Positions 62,014 through 64,000 of a stretch of 64,000 nucleotides of DNA are shown here, in pieces. The first letter of the stretch is position 1. Each line of letters starts with the position of its first letter. The stretch is from contig NZ_JALIGC010000032.1 of NCBI RefSeq assembly GCF_024764775.1, forward strand, positions 107,928-171,927, read 5' to 3'. The translations under genes were made by a program, and so were the position numbers. The notes beneath the pieces were generated by a model. That model did not search any database and had not been told where the DNA came from. It saw only the letters and a program-made list of their open reading frames with translations. Source of the stretch: Scandinavium manionii (lineage in GTDB: Bacteria; Pseudomonadota; Gammaproteobacteria; Enterobacterales; Enterobacteriaceae).

Positions 62014-63474
62014 ATGACAACCTTCTACACCGTGGTGAGTTGGCTGGTCATTCTGGGGTATTGGTTGTTAATCGCGGGGGTGACGTTACGTATCCTGATG
62101 AAACGACGCGCGGTACCTTCAGCAATGGCATGGTTGCTGATCATTTATATTCTGCCGTTGGTCGGGATCATCGCCTATCTCTCCGTGGGGGAGTTGCATC
62201 TGGGGAAGCGTCGTGCCGAACGTGCCCGTGCGATGTGGCCGTCTACCGCCAAGTGGCTCAACGATCTTAAAGCCTGCAATCATATATTTGCAGAATCTAA
62301 TAGCCCAGTGGCGAGCTCACTGTTCAAGCTGTGTGAACGTCGCCAGGGCATTGCCGGGGTTAAAGGCAATCAGCTCCAACTACTGACCGAATCGGATGAC
62401 GTCATGCAGGCGCTGATCCGCGACATTCAGCTCGCGCGTCACAATATCGAAATGGTTTTCTATATCTGGCACCCGGGCGGCATGGCCGATCAGGTCGCAG
62501 AATCGCTGATGGCCGCCGCGCGTCGGGGTGTGCACTGCCGGTTAATGCTCGATTCCGCCGGTAGCGTCGACTTTTTCCGCAGCCCATGGGCGGCGATGAT
62601 GCGTAACGCCGGCATCGAAGTGGTGGAAGCGCTGAAGGTTAATCTGATGCGTGTGTTCCTGCGCCGTATGGACCTGCGTCAGCATCGCAAAATGGTGATG
62701 ATCGATAACTATATTGCCTACACCGGCAGTATGAACATGGTTGACCCGCGCTTCTTCAAACAGGATGCAGGCGTTGGGCAATGGGTCGATTTGATGGCCC
62801 GTATGGAAGGTCCAATCGCCACTTCAATGGGGATTGTCTACTCCTGCGACTGGGAAATCGAAACCGGCAAACGCATTCTGCCCCCTGCCCCGGACGCCAA
62901 TATTATGCCGTTCGAAGAAGCGAGCGGGCACACTATCCATACCATCGCTTCCGGCCCGGGTTTCCCGGAAGACTTAATTCATCAGGCGCTGCTCACTGCG
63001 GCTTATTCTGCGCGTGAATACCTGATAATGACCACGCCGTACTTTGTGCCAAGCGACGATTTGCTGCACGCGATTTGCACCGCCGCTCAGCGTGGGGTGG
63101 ATGTGAGCATTATTATGCCGCGCAAGAACGATTCGGTGTTAGTAGGCTGGGCGAGCCGCGCCTTCTTCACCGAGTTGCTAGCCGCTGGCGTTAAAATTTA
63201 TCAGTTCGAAGGCGGCCTGCTGCACACCAAAAGCGTACTGGTCGATGGTGAGCTGAGCCTGGTCGGAACGGTGAATCTGGATATGCGCAGCCTGTGGCTG
63301 AACTTTGAAATCACTCTGGCGATTGATGACGCAGGTTTTGGCGGTGATTTGGCGGCGGTACAGGACGATTATATTTCCCGTTCGCGCCTGCTGGATCCTC
63401 AGCGCTGGTTAAAACGCCCGCTATGGCAGCGCGTCACCGAGCGACTGTTTTACTTCTTTAGTCCGTTGCTGTAA
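62014..63474 (+). CDS. clsA: Cardiolipin synthase A
   Basis: 486 residues, the E. coli length. Two N-terminal membrane segments (about 5-25 and 35-58). Two phospholipase-D HKD motifs: HRKMVMIDNYIAYTGSMNM near 224-242 and HTKSVLVDGELSLVGTVNL near 404-422, each with the His-Lys-Asp triad. It joins two phosphatidylglycerol molecules to make cardiolipin at the inner membrane. AGGA lies six bases before the ATG. Confidence 0.98.
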   Translation: MTTFYTVVSWLVILGYWLLIAGVTLRILMKRRAVPSAMAWLLIIYILPLVGIIAYLSVGELHLGKRRAERARAMWPSTAKWLNDLKACNHIFAESNSPVASSLFKLCERRQGIAGVKGNQLQLLTESDDVMQALIRDIQLARHNIEMVFYIWHPGGMADQVAESLMAAARRGVHCRLMLDSAGSVDFFRSPWAAMMRNAGIEVVEALKVNLMRVFLRRMDLRQHRKMVMIDNYIAYTGSMNMVDPRFFKQDAGVGQWVDLMARMEGPIATSMGIVYSCDWEIETGKRILPPAPDANIMPFEEASGHTIHTIASGPGFPEDLIHQALLTAAYSAREYLIMTTPYFVPSDDLLHAICTAAQRGVDVSIIMPRKNDSVLVGWASRAFFTELLAAGVKIYQFEGGLLHTKSVLVDGELSLVGTVNLDMRSLWLNFEITLAIDDAGFGGDLAAVQDDYISRSRLLDPQRWLKRPLWQRVTERLFYFFSPLL

Positions 63475-63508
63475 AACGTGCCCATTAGCTGAAAATCTAG
63501 GTGTCATC

Positions 63509-63838
63509 ATGGAAATGGATTTAAATAATCGCCTGACCGAAGACGAAACGCTCGAGCAGGCCTACGATATTTTTCTCGAACTGGCGGGTGATAACCTCGA
63601 TCCTGCGGATATCATTATCTTTAATTTGCAGTTTGAAGAACGTGGCGGCGCCGAGCTTTTCGACCCGGCGGAAGACTGGCAGGAACATGTCGATTTCGAT
63701 TTGAACCCTGATTTCTTCGCCGAAGTGGTTATTGGTCTGGCCGATACCGATGGCGGCGAATTAAACGATATCTTTGCCCGCGTGCTGCTGTGTCGCGATA
63801 AAGACCACAAGATTTGCCATATTCTGTGGCGTGAATAA
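63509..63838 (+). CDS. yciU: YciU, HI1450-family acidic protein (possible DNA mimic)
   Basis: 109 residues, strongly acidic (about 30 Asp/Glu). Same sequence layout as E. coli YciU with 'DNLDPADIIIFNLQFEERGG' near 29-48 and DLNPDFFAEVVIGLAD near 65-80. The family structure was described as a double-stranded-DNA mimic; the partner is not settled. It is 34 bp after clsA and lies 36 bp before the insertion sequence end. Confidence 0.93.
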   Translation: MEMDLNNRLTEDETLEQAYDIFLELAGDNLDPADIIIFNLQFEERGGAELFDPAEDWQEHVDFDLNPDFFAEVVIGLADTDGGELNDIFARVLLCRDKDHKICHILWRE

Positions 63839-63878
63839 TCGCAGAATATGAACAATATAAGGCTGCTTACGCAGTAAT

Positions 63879-63910
63879 GCCAGTCAGTTAAGCAACTGAC
63901 TGGCTTTTTT
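63879..63910 (+). terminator. Hairpin in the IS end acting as a terminator toward the element
   Basis: GCCAGTCAGTT (63879-63889), loop AAGC, AACTGACTGGC (63894-63904), then six T. It lies within the insertion sequence end and would stop transcripts coming from clsA-yciU from running antisense into the transposase gene. Confidence 0.85.
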
Positions 63911-64000
63911 GTTCCAGGCCTTACCATATTTACGTGGCCTTTCTTTCACCACTCTCGGGAAGGCTCTTTCTCTTCTTATCGGTAGCTTTACCATCTGCGC
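63884..64000 (-). CDS. IS4-family transposase, C-terminal fragment
   Basis: The minus strand is open from the window edge to TGA at 63886-63884 and gives 38 residues, including MVKLPIRRERAFPRVVKERP, which is nearly the same as the C terminus of IS4 transposase. The DDE catalytic core lies outside the window. Whether the element is intact cannot be judged. Its position places the IS between yciU and the opp genes expected next in enterics. Confidence 0.85.
   Translation of the reverse strand, partial: AQMVKLPIRRERAFPRVVKERPRKYGKAWNKKASQLLN

Larger units (their letters stand above)
63875..64000 (-). mobile_element. One end of an IS4-family insertion sequence, continuing past the window
   Basis: From 63875 the sequence TAATGCCAGTCAGTTAAG closely matches the terminal inverted repeat of IS4 (TAATGCCGATCAGTTAAG as I recall it). 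It is followed by a stretch encoding a transposase C terminus on the minus strand. Bases to the left are the native yciU tail. A target duplication of 11-13 bp would be expected at the other end, outside the window. Confidence 0.8.

Noticed and set aside
63839..63910. Native yciU terminator
   Set aside because: The strong hairpin here lies inside the IS4-type end beginning at 63875, so it belongs to the element rather than to yciU itself.

Overview
The window is a chromosomal segment of an enteric gamma-proteobacterium (Enterobacteriaceae). Most genes match Escherichia coli relatives in length, order and residue-level motifs (fumD-pykF-lpp-ldtE-sufESDCBA, menI-ydiJ-ydiK-rprA, ppsA/ppsR-aroH-hemP, selO-ydiV-nlpC-btuDEC-ihfA-pheTSM-rplT-rpmI-infC-thrS, ydiY-pfkB-ydiZ-yniA, tonB-yciI-yciY-clsA-yciU). 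Accessory genes such as the quinate/shikimate cluster and the hmu haem locus point to the Enterobacter/Klebsiella side of the family rather than E. coli. The species cannot be named from sequence reading alone.

Layout. 1-7.1 kb is accessory: the tail of a SnoaL-like protein, a PgeF/YfiH paralogue, a polar amino-acid ABC transporter (minus strand), a divergent FecCD-type metal/oxyanion ABC transporter (plus strand) and a ModA-like protein without a signal peptide. 7.2-12.1 kb is a quinate/shikimate catabolic cluster (shikimate-dehydrogenase-like enzyme, MFS importer, QuiC1-type 3-dehydroshikimate dehydratase) with a divergent TetR regulator. 12-22.6 kb is core: fumarase D, pyruvate kinase I, Braun lipoprotein, LdtE, the complete suf Fe-S operon behind a Fur-type box, and an LpxP-like acyltransferase. 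23-35.5 kb carries menI-ydiJ, ydiK, the RprA small RNA, a GH3 beta-glucosidase, ppsA/ppsR and aroH. 35.6-41.6 kb is a haem uptake operon (hemP-hemR-hmuSTUV) with a Fur box. 41.6-54.2 kb is minus-strand: selO, ydiV, nlpC, btuDEC, ihfA, then the translation block pheTS-pheM-rplT-rpmI-infC-thrS. 54.7-60.3 kb holds a YbdG-type mechanosensitive channel, a solo PxpA homologue, a decayed DedA-like remnant, ydiY, pfkB, ydiZ and yniA. 60.4-63.9 kb is tonB-yciI-yciY-clsA-yciU, and the right edge enters an IS4-family insertion sequence.

How the parts connect. TonB (60.4 kb) would energise the HemR receptor (36 kb) and, with BtuCED, cobalamin import. Fur-type boxes precede sufA and hemP, and a looser one precedes tonB, which links iron starvation to haem uptake and Fe-S repair. 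Cra-type sites precede pykF and ppsA, marking the glycolysis/gluconeogenesis switch, and PpsR toggles PpsA. A TrpR-type operator precedes aroH.

The least explained signals are: a perfect 9-5-9 inverted repeat in the 3.4-3.6 kb divergent promoter region, together with the leaderless ModA-like protein; a nested hairpin in the aroH leader; a promoter-terminator unit of about 67 nt directly in front of ydiY; a possible small RNA upstream of thrS; the DedA remnant; the yniA/tonB junction; and the IS end at 63875.
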